31,685 nucleotides of DNA from an uncultured Muribaculaceae bacterium (GCA_910584525.1 CAJUAT010000032.1:1-31685), one strand, 5' to 3'; counted from the stretch's first letter, positions 24,201-31,550 are shown. A program made the numbers and translations. Notes: generated by a model from the letters alone, not told the origin.

Positions 24201-26136
24201 TGTATCCGGCGATGCCGCCGATGCGCTCGCCGCCGTTGATGACGCAGCTCTCGTCGAGATGTACGTTTCTGACCACGGCTGTCGTGTCGAGGACGCCGAA
24301 AAGACCTACATAGCTGTAGCTGCCGTTGGAGGTGTTCATGGCCTTGCCGGTACCGTCAAACACCACGGCATTGATCTTCATGTTTTTGATGGAGTGTCCG
24401 TCGCCATTGTAATTGCCGGAAAAATAGCGGGTGGCGTTGGCGATATTCGTCACGGCAGGTGCCACGCCTATGCCTATGAAGGCTGTGTCGTTAGCCATGT
24501 CTATGTCGGCGGTCTGCTTGAAGTAGACTCCCTTGAAATGGCTCTTGGAGAAGTTGTTGACAAGCATGGCGAGGCTCATGATGTCGTCTTTGCCGGATAT
24601 GAGGTATGGGCTGGCTTCAGTGCCTTCGCCGGCGAACGGTTTCTCGGGGAAGTTGATTACCGGTATCTTTCTGACGAAATCCCGGTATGTTGCCGTCACG
24701 GTATCGATAGTTATGGCGGAGGATTGAGCCATGGAGAGTTTGCCGTTTGCTATGGAGAAGATGCCGCTGCCGGTCAGGGAGAACTTCATGTCGGGGAGAG
24801 CAGTGCTGAGGGTTGCGTCGCCGCTGAATGCGGCGGTGTTTTTGCCGGGGGCCATCGAGAAATAGGCGGCTCTGGCCGGTTCGGCGTCGGCGCCGGCAAT
24901 TTTCAGCAGGGGATACTTGCCGGCATCGCATTGCCAGAGGTCGCCGAGGCCGGCGGGGAGATTGGCGGCGGTAATGGCGGCGGTCGCCATGCCGGTGATG
25001 CCTGTATCTATACCGTTGCCTACGGCGTTGCCCATGGCTGCCGACAGCTGGGAGTCATAATATATGTTGGTGAAGCCGGTCAGCGGATTGGTGAGCTTGG
25101 TGCCGGAACCGTTCTGTCCGGCAATCATGCCGGCGGATGCTGTCGGCCCGGTGAATACGGAGCCGATGTTTACGGCGTTGCCTACGGAGCCGGAGGTGCC
25201 GCTCAGCTGGGTCATGCCGCAGATGCCGCCGGCGTAGTCGCTGGTGTTGCGAACGGTGCCAGCGTTGTAGACGTCGGCAATCACGGCTCCTTTCATCTGG
25301 CCCGTGATGCCTCCGTAATATTTCTGGTTGAGGGCCGAAACAGTGGTTTTGCCGTCAAAGAGATAGCCGGTGACATTTCCGAGATTGGCGCAGTTGGAGA
25401 TTTTGCAGAGGGAAACGTTGCTGGCGATACCGCCGATGTATTGTCCCTGTGAGAGAACATTTCCCTTGTTGAGACAGTTCTCGAGGGTCACGTCGGGTTG
25501 GGAGGCGGTGCGGTTCACATAGCCTGCAATGCCGCCGATATTGTTGTTGTAGGCGATAATGTCGGCTTCATTGGTGCAGTTGTAAATGCCGGCGCCGTCA
25601 GAGGCCGTGGCCTCTATTCTGCCGACGATGCCGCCGCCGTTGCCGTAAAAGAGGAATTTACACGACTTGTCGATAATCACGTTTCTCACGGAACCACCCT
25701 TGATGGTTCCGAAAAGTCCGTTGTATTGGCGCGTCTTGTTGGCGCCGGTGCTTTCCACCTGCCCGTTGGCTTTGTATACCAGGGCATCCACCACAAGGTT
25801 TTTGATGCGGAAATTGCCGCCGTCGTAGTGGCCGCCGAAGTAGTAGGCGGTTCCCGAGGCGGAAGTCTTGGGGGCTGTGCCGATGCCGTAGAAATCGGTG
25901 ATGCCGCTCATGTCTATGTCGGCGGTCTGCTTGAAGTATTTGCCGACAAAGTGGCCGGCGTCAGCCCCCTTGGGGGCATTCGAACAGGCGTCCGCCAGTT
26001 CTTTTAGATGCTCTTTTGTGGAGATAATCCACGGGTCTGACTGTGTGCCCGATCCCTGTAACGTCAACACGGGATCCGCACCCCTGGCCGTCAACAGCAA
26101 CAGGGCCGTCACCATTAGGGTTAAGAGTCTTTTCAT
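21262..26136 (-). CDS. Large secreted GLUG-repeat protein with three modules and a T9SS-like C-terminal tail
   Basis: The start at 26136 gives about 1,624 residues beginning with a signal peptide (MKRLLTLMVTALLLLTARG). The frame can extend to 26193, but the added residues are not signal-like. Three modules start with G(S/E)GTxxxPW/YLI near residues 30, 505 and 967. Each continues with ADIDM or LDYQGENLQPIG, a GHSIKN strand and many GGIxGY/GLUG repeats, which fold as a right-handed beta-solenoid in related surface proteins. Each module closes with a small beta domain ending in a similar strand (RDFVRKIPVI, GDFRKQYPIS, GDFSKSYLIN). The tail (YYSLDGHLLDQP to GKKIARRVLVK) resembles type IX secretion sorting domains, so the protein is probably displayed or secreted. 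It may bind glycans or other cells; the ligand is unknown. Confidence 0.88.
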   Translation of the reverse strand: MKRLLTLMVTALLLLTARGADPVLTLQGSGTQSDPWIISTKEHLKELADACSNAPKGADAGHFVGKYFKQTADIDMSGITDFYGIGTAPKTSASGTAYYFGGHYDGGNFRIKNLVVDALVYKANGQVESTGANKTRQYNGLFGTIKGGSVRNVIIDKSCKFLFYGNGGGIVGRIEATASDGAGIYNCTNEADIIAYNNNIGGIAGYVNRTASQPDVTLENCLNKGNVLSQGQYIGGIASNVSLCKISNCANLGNVTGYLFDGKTTVSALNQKYYGGITGQMKGAVIADVYNAGTVRNTSDYAGGICGMTQLSGTSGSVGNAVNIGSVFTGPTASAGMIAGQNGSGTKLTNPLTGFTNIYYDSQLSAAMGNAVGNGIDTGITGMATAAITAANLPAGLGDLWQCDAGKYPLLKIAGADAEPARAAYFSMAPGKNTAAFSGDATLSTALPDMKFSLTGSGIFSIANGKLSMAQSSAITIDTVTATYRDFVRKIPVINFPEKPFAGEGTEASPYLISGKDDIMSLAMLVNNFSKSHFKGVYFKQTADIDMANDTAFIGIGVAPAVTNIANATRYFSGNYNGDGHSIKNMKINAVVFDGTGKAMNTSNGSYSYVGLFGVLDTTAVVRNVHLDESCVINGGERIGGIAGYMMTGAHVDNCSFAGKIYAYRGYGAGIVGETISPKDGTYPSVISNCVFTGEVHSNYQYAGGIVAYNMAHVENCVNAGMVKCYIFNSSTTAPANTGEVGGITAYNAGEVINCASYGTVSGNKDTGGIVGMENTYYKGGRVERCFSSAIVECAPGQEATTGSVIGKILATTNPEYLVLKANYSDLQLSTFKPAQNDTIAGIYQLYTDALTAGAAVDSLASGYSFAKGFYPMPATVADNQAVRKAASVFFTLSQPQTLKTIAGAGIINNAFPLIAKLSKGDIFYIDGLRLVPGFSEEIVTDTLSLSIGDFRKQYPISKLVSFLKGEGTQANPWLVESIADMNKIASNSTVNVDSYEGKYFSLANDLDYQGENLQPIGHVTPFDGIFAGNGHSIKNISSRIPDGETRTYQGIFGRIGAKGAVDNLTLDNDSVEGNGYVGILAGYNAGKITNVTVDSKSHAFGTFGKAETGLNSSYIGGIAGYSGRTAAYANCVNHAAVTGNRHVGGITGWAQSPAYNDTKAAYMTDCHNDGSISSDIASSAEAGVGGIAGYWIGTMKKCTNRGNVSSGKGMVAGGIAGRLCGTSFVDSCDNHGTVTAVEAAGGLFGMNVAASARDESEITACRNFGEVSGGSFIGGITGQATTQYNYRNTSNRGNVTATVSKAGGLIGGSKGLLKQMMQIQDCWNAGTVHSAHMAAGIMGYADENGKNIITQCMNIGDIRETQVPDSTYRGTGGIANGAVVTVYSNNFGKVEGSDHVGGITGLLVFSNDTTTRLGSCYNLGIVSSMGSNTLNIGNISGTNGFTAYKCYTVNTLQPFGCDEKQRIYVVSPYELTTIKFGKLFICQEKCFPICSGMEEVDAAKAYAAYFKAAKPANDGYVYDAIELSTLEGVAWTSNQLLAIEGDIATPVATGEAELTATCGDFSKSYLINVGPAGIDNVAVDEIIAKKYYSLDGHLLDQPLKGQVNIVEILTASGKKIARRVLVK

Positions 26137-26190
26137 AGAGTCTGTCAGATATGTGTTTATTGGTATGAGTATATTGAGTCTCAGACGATT

Positions 26191-26220
26191 CAAATTAATG
26201 ATTGTTTTTCATTAATGCAA
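26191..26220 (-). promoter_or_regulatory. Candidate promoter of the GLUG-repeat protein gene
   Basis: On the minus strand TTG (26218-26220) and TTAATTTG (26191-26198) are separated by 19 bp, the usual Bacteroidota spacing. The -7 box differs from TAnnTTTG at one position. It would give a leader of about 50 bases before the ATG at 26136. Confidence 0.45.
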
Positions 26221-26277
26221 GTAAAGGCATCGTATAATGCGATTACTCGCTGTGGCGGCGGCGCCTTGATGCCGGAA

Positions 26278-26309
26278 TTTTGTATTGGTGCAAAAAAATT
26301 GTAATTTTG
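26278..26309 (+). promoter_or_regulatory. Strong Bacteroidota promoter upstream of the TM2 protein gene
   Basis: TTTTG at 26278-26282 and TAATTTTG at 26302-26309 are separated by 19 bp, an essentially perfect match to the TTTG / TAnnTTTG promoter. Transcription would begin near 26315, right at the first of three small hairpins, leaving a leader of about 70 bases or more. Confidence 0.75.
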
Positions 26310-26317
26310 TTGGTGAA

Positions 26318-26371
26318 ACGGGGGAAAGTCCGTCAAGGAGCAGGCTCCTTTCTTCCTGAGGCACGAAGCCT
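26318..26371 (+). promoter_or_regulatory. Three-hairpin leader between promoter and TM2 protein gene
   Basis: Three small stems follow each other in the predicted 5' leader: ACGG/CCGT (26318-26333), AAGGAGC/GCTCCTT (26335-26350) and AGGC/GCCT (26359-26371). No known riboswitch class is recognised. The dense structure starting at the predicted first base is unusual for this organism's short leaders. Confidence 0.4.
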
Positions 26372-26386
26372 TGGAGTATAATTTTA

Positions 26387-26689
26387 ATGAATGCAGAGCC
26401 GCGTTCACAATCTCTGAAAGCAATGTATCCGGATTACCCGAATTATCCTCAGCAGGAATGCAAGAAAACGTTGTGCGGCCTTATGGCCATCTTCCTCGGC
26501 GGCCTGGGTCTGCAGTATTTCTGCATGGGCAAGACCACCGGCGGAATAATCTGCATCGTCCTCAACTTGGTGACCTGCGGAGCATGGGGTATCGTAAACC
26601 TTATTCAAGGCATAATGATGCTCACCATGACCGATCAGGAGTTTATGGCAAAATACCAGTGCAATCCCAAGGAATTTCCTGTTTTCTAA
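26387..26689 (+). CDS. TM2-domain membrane protein
   Basis: A 100-residue protein with the TM2 layout: a first transmembrane segment rich in Gly (LCGLMAIFLGGLGLQYFCMGK), a turn, and a second segment (TGGIICIVLNLVTCGAWGIVNLIQGIMML) with the family's Gly/Trp pattern. TM2 proteins are small inner-membrane proteins of mostly unknown function. The N terminus is Tyr/Pro-rich (YPDYPNYPQQ). ATG 26387 gives 100 residues; ATG 26423 (MYPDYPNY) is an equally possible start giving 88. It has its own promoter and terminator, so it is a single-gene transcript, divergent from the GLUG gene. Confidence 0.85.
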   Translation: MNAEPRSQSLKAMYPDYPNYPQQECKKTLCGLMAIFLGGLGLQYFCMGKTTGGIICIVLNLVTCGAWGIVNLIQGIMMLTMTDQEFMAKYQCNPKEFPVF

Positions 26690-26716
26690 AGAAAGGGGTA
26701 ACAAACAGCACCAACG

Positions 26717-26746
26717 ACGGGCCTTTCGAGGTCCGTTTTATTTTTG
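26717..26746 (+). terminator. Terminator of the TM2 protein gene
   Basis: An 8-bp stem (26717-26724 with 26729-26736, one G-T wobble) closes a UUCG tetraloop and is followed by TTTATTTTT. It lies 28 bp after the stop codon at the expected place for a plus-strand intrinsic terminator. Confidence 0.92.
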
Positions 26747-26781
26747 TTGCCGTATAATTATGTTATGTCGCGATATATGTA

Positions 26782-26789
26782 TAATTTTG
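26782..26789 (+). promoter_or_regulatory. -7 box (TAATTTTG) directly before the putative lipoprotein gene
   Basis: An exact TAnnTTTG box ends four bases (CGGC) before the GTG at 26794, the same spacing as at the rRNA methyltransferase gene (CGGT). No clear -33 TTTG is visible. If the GTG is the real start, the mRNA would be leaderless; if ATG 26815 is used, the leader would be about 20 bases. Confidence 0.5.
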
Positions 26790-26793
26790 CGGC

Positions 26794-27366
26794 GTGAAAC
26801 TGAGCAATGTAATAATGGCCGGCATGGCCGGCATGATATTGATGCTGACCGCGGAGTCGTGCACGGGCCGCGGCGACAAGTCGTCGATAAGCGACACGGT
26901 ACGTGTCAGCACCGACACGGTACCTGCATCGTTCCATGCCGACAATGACATTGCCATGACCATACGCAGCGTGGCCGATGCCCTGCATCTGGGCGAGACC
27001 CTCAGAGATGCCGATTACGATTACACGGGACTCCTTACCGATGGCCAGGGAATACCTTTATACACCGACCTTGAAGGGAAGCCGGGCGTGTGGAAGGTGG
27101 AAGTGGCCGACCCGGTGACGGTGACCGTGAGCAATACCGCCCAGGGAGACCTCCTTGCCGAAGACCTTACCGCCTACATCCTTTCTTCGATGAAGCTTGC
27201 CGACAAGGATATGGTTGGCAGAAGTGTAAAGGATGGCGCCGGCATCGTATGCTACGCATTTACAGGAGGATACGTATCTTTCAGGGTAGACAAGAAGACG
27301 ACCGATTCAGGTCTGGAGACAGCCATGATGACCATCACCGTGTCGCGCAACAACCCCTGCGGTTAA
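26794..27366 (+). CDS. Hypothetical exported protein, probably a lipoprotein
   Basis: The 190-residue protein starts with a hydrophobic segment (VIMAGMAGMILMLTA) ending in Cys23 (AESCTGRGDK), a relaxed Bacteroidota-type lipobox; the charged and Ser/Thr/Asp-rich stretch after it (about 24-48) fits a flexible tether. The rest (about 55-190) looks like a single compact alpha/beta domain with VWKVEVADPVTVTVSN and a final beta hairpin (YVSFRVDKKT, AMMTITVS). I recognise no family. The start may be GTG 26794 or ATG 26815; the first is favoured by its position relative to the -7 box only. It is probably anchored in the outer or inner membrane facing the periplasm. Monocistronic by layout. Confidence 0.75.
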   Translation: MKLSNVIMAGMAGMILMLTAESCTGRGDKSSISDTVRVSTDTVPASFHADNDIAMTIRSVADALHLGETLRDADYDYTGLLTDGQGIPLYTDLEGKPGVWKVEVADPVTVTVSNTAQGDLLAEDLTAYILSSMKLADKDMVGRSVKDGAGIVCYAFTGGYVSFRVDKKTTDSGLETAMMTITVSRNNPCG

Positions 27367-27367
27367 T

Positions 27368-27383
27368 GGCCGTCCCTACGGCC
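27368..27383 (+). terminator. Weak hairpin after the putative lipoprotein gene
   Basis: A perfect 6-bp GC-rich stem (GGCCGT/ACGGCC) around CCCT begins 2 bases after the stop codon. The following ccgaaatttt gives only a delayed, short T run, so termination may be inefficient; the opposing gene ends at 27429. Confidence 0.4.
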
Positions 27384-27428
27384 CCGAAATTTTAGGGAAC
27401 GCGCTCTTAGAATCCTTTTGCGGTTAAT

Positions 27429-28415
27429 TTATCTGAACACGAACCATCTGCTGGCCTCGAAGCGGGGCAGAGCCGACACCTGTATGTCGGCGCGGCGGTC
27501 GGAGAGCGTTTCCTCGCCATTTCCTACTTTCTTGCCGATTTCCTCAAGGGCGTTCCTGACTGCCGACAGAGCTTTCGCCGGCGTGTTGTTGTCGCGCGAG
27601 AGATGACACAGAAACACGTATCTCAGTTCGGGCCGTACAATGCTTTTCAGGAACTCGGCAGTCTGCATGTTGTCGAGATGTCCGTTGGCGGCACGTATAC
27701 GCGCCTTGAGATATTCCGGGTAACGTCCAAGCCTGAGCATGTCGCTGTCGTAGTTGGTCTCTATCACCAGATAATTTGCCCTGCCCATATAATGGCGTGC
27801 GCGTTCGCTGACCTCGCCGAGGTCGGTGGCCAACACGAAGGTGTGCTCTCCGAAGTCGATGGAGAATCCCATGTTGTCGCTGCCGTCGTGAGGCACGTCG
27901 AAAGCCGTGATCTCCATGCGGCCGACCTTGAAGGGTATTTCCTTGAAAATGGGAGTATGGTAGTCTTTGATTCTTTTGGAAATGCTGTGACGACGCAAGA
28001 GGCCGTTGAGCACCCGCGGCGTGCAGTAAAGACTCATGTGGCGGTGAGTGCGCAGAAGCTGATATGCATACCTCACATGGTCGGAATGGTCGTGGGTCAG
28101 CAGAAGGGCTTTGACGCTATCCATTCTCACGCCATTGTCGGCGAGTGTTTTGGAAATCTGGTCCGTGTTGATGCCGGCGTCTATGATTATGCCGCCGCGA
28201 TCCGTGCCTATATAGCAGCTGTTGCCGCTTGACCCGGAACCGAAAGATATGTAATAGAGTCTGTCGCGGACGCCTGCGGGGGTTATCTCCGTTTCGTTGC
28301 CGGAGTCGGCAGGTGCCGAAGCTGCGGGGCCGGAAGCCGGCATGGGCTGCATCTCCGAGGCCCACTCTTCAAAGGGTAACTGTGGCTGGTCGAAAACTAT
28401 TCTGGTCTTTTTCAT
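27429..28415 (-). CDS. MBL-fold metallo-hydrolase (YycJ/WalJ-like)
   Basis: The 328-residue protein has the metallo-beta-lactamase fold signature: a glycine/serine-rich start (ISFGSGSSGNSCYIG, 57-71), IIIDAG, and the metal-binding HDHSDH at 108-113, with further His/Asp residues (DVPHDGSDNMGFSI, LATDLGE, CHLSRDNNTP). This layout is that of the YycJ/WalJ group, putative nucleases or phosphodiesterases of the cytosol. The first ~45 residues are a low-complexity Pro/Ala-rich extension. The start (MKKTRIVFDQ) overlaps the stop of the methyltransferase gene upstream as ATGA (28412-28415); a longer frame to 29018 is only antisense-like shadow coding and is not supported. Confidence 0.92.
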   Translation of the reverse strand: MKKTRIVFDQPQLPFEEWASEMQPMPASGPAASAPADSGNETEITPAGVRDRLYYISFGSGSSGNSCYIGTDRGGIIIDAGINTDQISKTLADNGVRMDSVKALLLTHDHSDHVRYAYQLLRTHRHMSLYCTPRVLNGLLRRHSISKRIKDYHTPIFKEIPFKVGRMEITAFDVPHDGSDNMGFSIDFGEHTFVLATDLGEVSERARHYMGRANYLVIETNYDSDMLRLGRYPEYLKARIRAANGHLDNMQTAEFLKSIVRPELRYVFLCHLSRDNNTPAKALSAVRNALEEIGKKVGNGEETLSDRRADIQVSALPRFEASRWFVFR

Positions 28416-29170
28416 TTTTTGTGCTGGCCCTTGCGTGCTGCTGCCGGGGCATGGGCCGTGGAGTGTATCAGGAAGATGGCGGGATGTTTGTCGTAATCGT
28501 AGGTGGTGTTTTTCCAAGCTTTGGCCGGCATGGTGCGTATGTTCTCGCGTTGCGGGTCGGTGATGTCGGCGGCCACGCAGAGAAGAGTGTCGGGCATGAG
28601 GCGTGCGGCAAGCAGCTCCACAAGAGAGTTGTTGCGGTAGGGGGTCTCGATGAAAATCTGGGTTATACCCTTGCTTCGAGCGGCATGTTCGAGGCGGTCG
28701 ATAGTGGCCTCCTTGGCCTGTCGCTCTATCGGGAGATAACCGTTGAACGCGAACCCCTGGCCGTTGAAGCCGCTGGCCATGAGAGCGAGAAGTATGCTTG
28801 AAGGGCCTACGAGAGGAATCACTCTGAGCGACATCTTCTGAGCCAGGGCCACAATATCGGCGCCGGGGTCGGCGACGGCGGGGCAGCCGGCATCGCTGAG
28901 AAGTCCCATGGGTTTGCCCTCGGCAAGAGGACGGAGCCATTCTTCCAGACCTGTGCGGTCGGTGCGCGTGTTCAGTTCGTGAAACTCGCAGTCGTCGATG
29001 GGAAACGACGCGTCGCACCGGCGCAGAAAACGGCGCGCCTCGCGCAGGTTCTCCACGATGAAATGGCGTATCCCCCGGATAATGTCAACATTGCCTGCCG
29101 GCATCACATCTCTATAAGGCGCATCGCTGAGCCCTACGGGTATCAGATAGAGTGCTTGATGCAATTCCAT
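28412..29170 (-). CDS. SAM-dependent methyltransferase, COG0313 / RsmI-related tetrapyrrole-methylase fold
   Basis: The 252-residue protein has the RsmI-type fold: ALYLIPVGLSD at the N terminus, GIRHFIVENLREARRFL, LLSDAGCPAVADPGADIV and VIPLVGPSSILLALMASGFNGQ. RsmI proper 2'-O-methylates C1402 of 16S rRNA; this Bacteroidota branch is a distinct, shorter relative, so the substrate is uncertain. The start is ATG 29170 (MELHQALYL), preferred over ATG 29185 because it follows a full promoter with the start codon only four bases after the -7 box. It is co-transcribed with the MBL-fold gene. Confidence 0.9.
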   Translation of the reverse strand: MELHQALYLIPVGLSDAPYRDVMPAGNVDIIRGIRHFIVENLREARRFLRRCDASFPIDDCEFHELNTRTDRTGLEEWLRPLAEGKPMGLLSDAGCPAVADPGADIVALAQKMSLRVIPLVGPSSILLALMASGFNGQGFAFNGYLPIERQAKEATIDRLEHAARSKGITQIFIETPYRNNSLVELLAARLMPDTLLCVAADITDPQRENIRTMPAKAWKNTTYDYDKHPAIFLIHSTAHAPAAARKGQHKK

Positions 29171-29174
29171 TCTA

Positions 29175-29206
29175 CAAAAATACAAATAATCGGAGCTTTA
29201 TGCAAA
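29175..29206 (-). promoter_or_regulatory. Consensus promoter abutting the COG0313 methyltransferase start
   Basis: On the minus strand TTTG (29203-29206) and TATTTTTG (29175-29182) are separated by 20 bp. Only four bases (TAGA) separate the box from the ATG at 29170. With the usual distance from this box to the first transcribed base, transcription would begin at or next to the A of the start codon. Confidence 0.7.
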
Positions 29207-29253
29207 TAGATGGCGTAAAATCCTACTTGAGAGGGGGATATAAAAGCAATACT

Positions 29254-29286
29254 GACAAAAACAATACGGACCCCTTCCGGAGTCCG
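29254..29286 (-). terminator. Terminator of the sufE-POT transporter transcript
   Basis: An 8-bp stem (29267-29274 with 29279-29286) with one G-T wobble on the minus strand is followed by TATTGTTTTTGTC. It lies about 58 bp beyond the POT transporter stop, upstream of the methyltransferase promoter. Confidence 0.8.
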
Positions 29287-29343
29287 CACTGTATAAAGCT
29301 GCCTTGGCTGTTGGATAAGCCTTGGCTGTATGGAGCTGTTGAA

Positions 29344-31014
29344 TTATTTGGTGACTCTCTCCAGCCATTTTACCATGGAGAACATCACTCCCATGGAAAG
29401 GAGGCAGAGGCCGGCGAATACTGCCCAGCATTCCCACTGATGGGGGAAGGAGTTGAGCATCGTCACGCCCAAGGCGATGAAGAGGTTGCCTATGGCAGTC
29501 GACGAGAGCCAGAGACCCTGGCATATGCCCTGCAGGTGCTTGGGCGCGATTTTCGACACGAACGACAGTCCTAACGGCGAGATGAAAAGCTCGGCCACGG
29601 TGAGGAAGAAATAGGTGAGTATAAGCACCACGGGACCTGCCTTCATCGATTCCTTGACAGCTTCTGCCAGACCCTTGAACTCCTCGCCCGAAGGATAATT
29701 GTAGACCAGCGAGACAATCATAAGGAACACGTAAGCCATGGCCGTGATGGCCATACCGAAGGCAATCTTCTTGGGTGTGGATATGTCGCGGTTGCGGCGT
29801 GCAAGGGCTCTGAATATCAGCATGATGATCGGGGTGAGCACAATCACGAAGAAGGGGTTGATGCACTGCCATATTTCGGGAGCGACGTTGTCGGTTTTTA
29901 CGAAGTCGCGGGCGAATACGGAGAGTGACTGACCGTTCTGATGGAACGAGAACCAGAAGAATACCACCACGAGGAGCACGTCATAGAGGGCGAACATGCG
30001 CTGTTTGATTTCCTTGGCGTCGTGCTGGGCTTCAGCGGGAGATACCTTGTTGTCGTTTTTCGATTTCTTGACCGGGTTGGGGAGACGTTTCATGACCCAT
30101 GCGAACACGCCCAGGGATATGAGCATGGCCACCACGGAGGCTATGAATGAGAAGTGCACGCCGGTGTTGAAGATTTCGAGATACTGAGTGCAGAAGCCGC
30201 TGTCGACGGCACCTTCGTAACCGACCTTGCCGGCCAGTTCGGCGAGGTTGGCATGGTCGCCGGCCGACATGCTGCCGGCATCGTTGAGGAGTTTGTGGCA
30301 GAGACGCGGCAGGTCGGCGTTATAGGCGAGATTATGGGCTTTGAGCCAGAACTCGCGGAGCAGCGGAGCTATGAAGGGGGCTATCACGCCGCCGATGTTG
30401 ATGAACACGTAGAATATCTGGAAACCGGAGTCGCGGCGGCTCTTGGCTATTTCAAGCTCGCGGGCACCCTTCTTGGCGGCCTCGGCCTCGAAGTTGTCGT
30501 AAAGCTGGCCCACAATGGCCTGAAGGTTTCCTTTGAACAGACCGTTGCCGAAAGCTATCACGAAGAGCGCGAAGCAGGTGAACACGAGTACCCACGACAC
30601 GCCGCCGGCAGGACCATCGGAGAATACGGGGATGGAGAGAAGCGCATAACCCGCGGCCATGGCCAGCAGACCGGAGATGATGGTGCCTTTGTACTTCTGG
30701 GTACGGTCGGCAATCATGCCGCCCGGGAGGCTCAACACGTAGATGAGGAAGTAGAACACGGCGTAAATCCAACCGGCGGCGGCGTCGCTGATGCCGAACT
30801 TGGAGCATAGGAAGAGGAGAAGCACGGCGTTCATGATGTAATAGCCGAAGCGTTCGCCCATGTTGGCGATGGCGGCCGGTATCAGCCCTTTGGGATGGTC
30901 ACGATGTGCCTTGATGCAATAGAATACCAGCAGGGGTATCACCAAAGCCAGGATGCACAGCAGGATGGCCAGTGCCGAATGTTCCTGCCAGAATTGCGCG
31001 ATTGAAAGTAGCAT
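29344..31014 (-). CDS. POT/PTR2-family proton-dependent oligopeptide transporter
   Basis: The family imports di- and tripeptides with protons across the inner membrane. The 556-residue protein shows the MFS pattern with a dozen or more hydrophobic segments. The diagnostic GERFGYY lies at 53-59, corresponding to the ExxERFxYY proton-coupling motif, followed by LSLPGGMIADR. A charged loop in the middle (about residues 300-330; KRLPNPVKKSKNDNKVSP) separates the two halves, and a periplasmic-type insert (about 220-270) is typical of Bacteroidota members. It starts 19 bp after sufE, and the two share one transcript; a functional link is not obvious. Confidence 0.94.
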   Translation of the reverse strand: MLLSIAQFWQEHSALAILLCILALVIPLLVFYCIKAHRDHPKGLIPAAIANMGERFGYYIMNAVLLLFLCSKFGISDAAAGWIYAVFYFLIYVLSLPGGMIADRTQKYKGTIISGLLAMAAGYALLSIPVFSDGPAGGVSWVLVFTCFALFVIAFGNGLFKGNLQAIVGQLYDNFEAEAAKKGARELEIAKSRRDSGFQIFYVFINIGGVIAPFIAPLLREFWLKAHNLAYNADLPRLCHKLLNDAGSMSAGDHANLAELAGKVGYEGAVDSGFCTQYLEIFNTGVHFSFIASVVAMLISLGVFAWVMKRLPNPVKKSKNDNKVSPAEAQHDAKEIKQRMFALYDVLLVVVFFWFSFHQNGQSLSVFARDFVKTDNVAPEIWQCINPFFVIVLTPIIMLIFRALARRNRDISTPKKIAFGMAITAMAYVFLMIVSLVYNYPSGEEFKGLAEAVKESMKAGPVVLILTYFFLTVAELFISPLGLSFVSKIAPKHLQGICQGLWLSSTAIGNLFIALGVTMLNSFPHQWECWAVFAGLCLLSMGVMFSMVKWLERVTK

Positions 31015-31033
31015 AGGGGTTATGTTTGGTTTG

Positions 31034-31474
31034 TTAGTTCGTCTTTGTTTTGTCGATGAGGCTGAAGGCGGTGGCGTAGTCGCGGATTTGCTTCACCATG
31101 GCCACCAGGCCGTTGCTGCGTGTGGGGGAGAGGTGTTCCGACAGACCTATCCGGTCGATGAAATAGAGGTCGGCGTCGAGGATTTCCTGCGGTGTGTGGT
31201 CGTTGAGTACGCGCATCAGCAGCGCCACTATCCCTTTAACTATCATGGCGTCGGAGTCGGCGTCGAAATGTATGCGCCCGTCGTCGGCACGATGTGCCGA
31301 TATCCATACACGGCTCTGGCACCCCTCGATGAGGTTGGCTGGCGTCTTCTCGCTGTCAGGGTAGGGAGGCAGTGTGCTTCCCTGCTCTATGATGTAGGAA
31401 TAGCGGTCCATCCAGTCGCCGATTCCCTCGAACTCTTCTATTATTTCGTCTTGTGTCTCGTTTATGCTCGACAT
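31034..31474 (-). CDS. sufE: SufE-family sulfur-acceptor protein
   Basis: SufE accepts persulfide sulfur from the cysteine desulfurase SufS and passes it to the SufBCD scaffold for Fe-S cluster assembly in the cytosol. The 146 residues span the whole family: DWMDRYSYIIEQG, the active-site Cys52 in EGCQSRVW, HFDADSDAMIVKGIVALL and ADLYFIDRIGLSEHLSPTRSNGL. The other suf genes are not in the window. A near-consensus promoter lies 23 bp upstream. Confidence 0.96.
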   Translation of the reverse strand: MSSINETQDEIIEEFEGIGDWMDRYSYIIEQGSTLPPYPDSEKTPANLIEGCQSRVWISAHRADDGRIHFDADSDAMIVKGIVALLMRVLNDHTPQEILDADLYFIDRIGLSEHLSPTRSNGLVAMVKQIRDYATAFSLIDKTKTN

Positions 31475-31497
31475 GATATTCTATTTTGTTCAATTGC

Positions 31498-31528
31498 CAA
31501 AGTTAATAAAAATCGGCTTAGTCTGCAA
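31498..31528 (-). promoter_or_regulatory. Promoter of the sufE-POT transcript
   Basis: On the minus strand TTG (31526-31528) and an exact TAACTTTG box (31498-31505) are separated by 20 bp. The same -7 octamer is used at the hsd operon. The box ends 23 bp before the sufE ATG. Confidence 0.7.
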
Positions 31529-31550
31529 CTTTAAATGAAATGCGGCGCAT

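Noticed and set aside
24184..25452. Plus-strand frame of 422 codons, Gly/Ala/Val-rich, opposite the GLUG protein gene
   Set aside because: It mirrors the Gly/Ile/Asn repeats on the other strand, has no signal peptide or promoter, and disappears as a gene once the GLUG frame is accepted.
26290..26386. Possible RNase P RNA, suggested by gggggaaagtccg
   Set aside because: The stretch is far too short and lacks the other conserved RNase P regions before the TM2 gene begins.
28416..29018. N-terminal extension of the MBL-fold frame (about 200 Arg/His/Pro-rich residues)
   Set aside because: It overlaps the whole COG0313 methyltransferase gene in another frame and has no protein-like composition; the MBL start is set by the ATGA overlap at 28412-28415.
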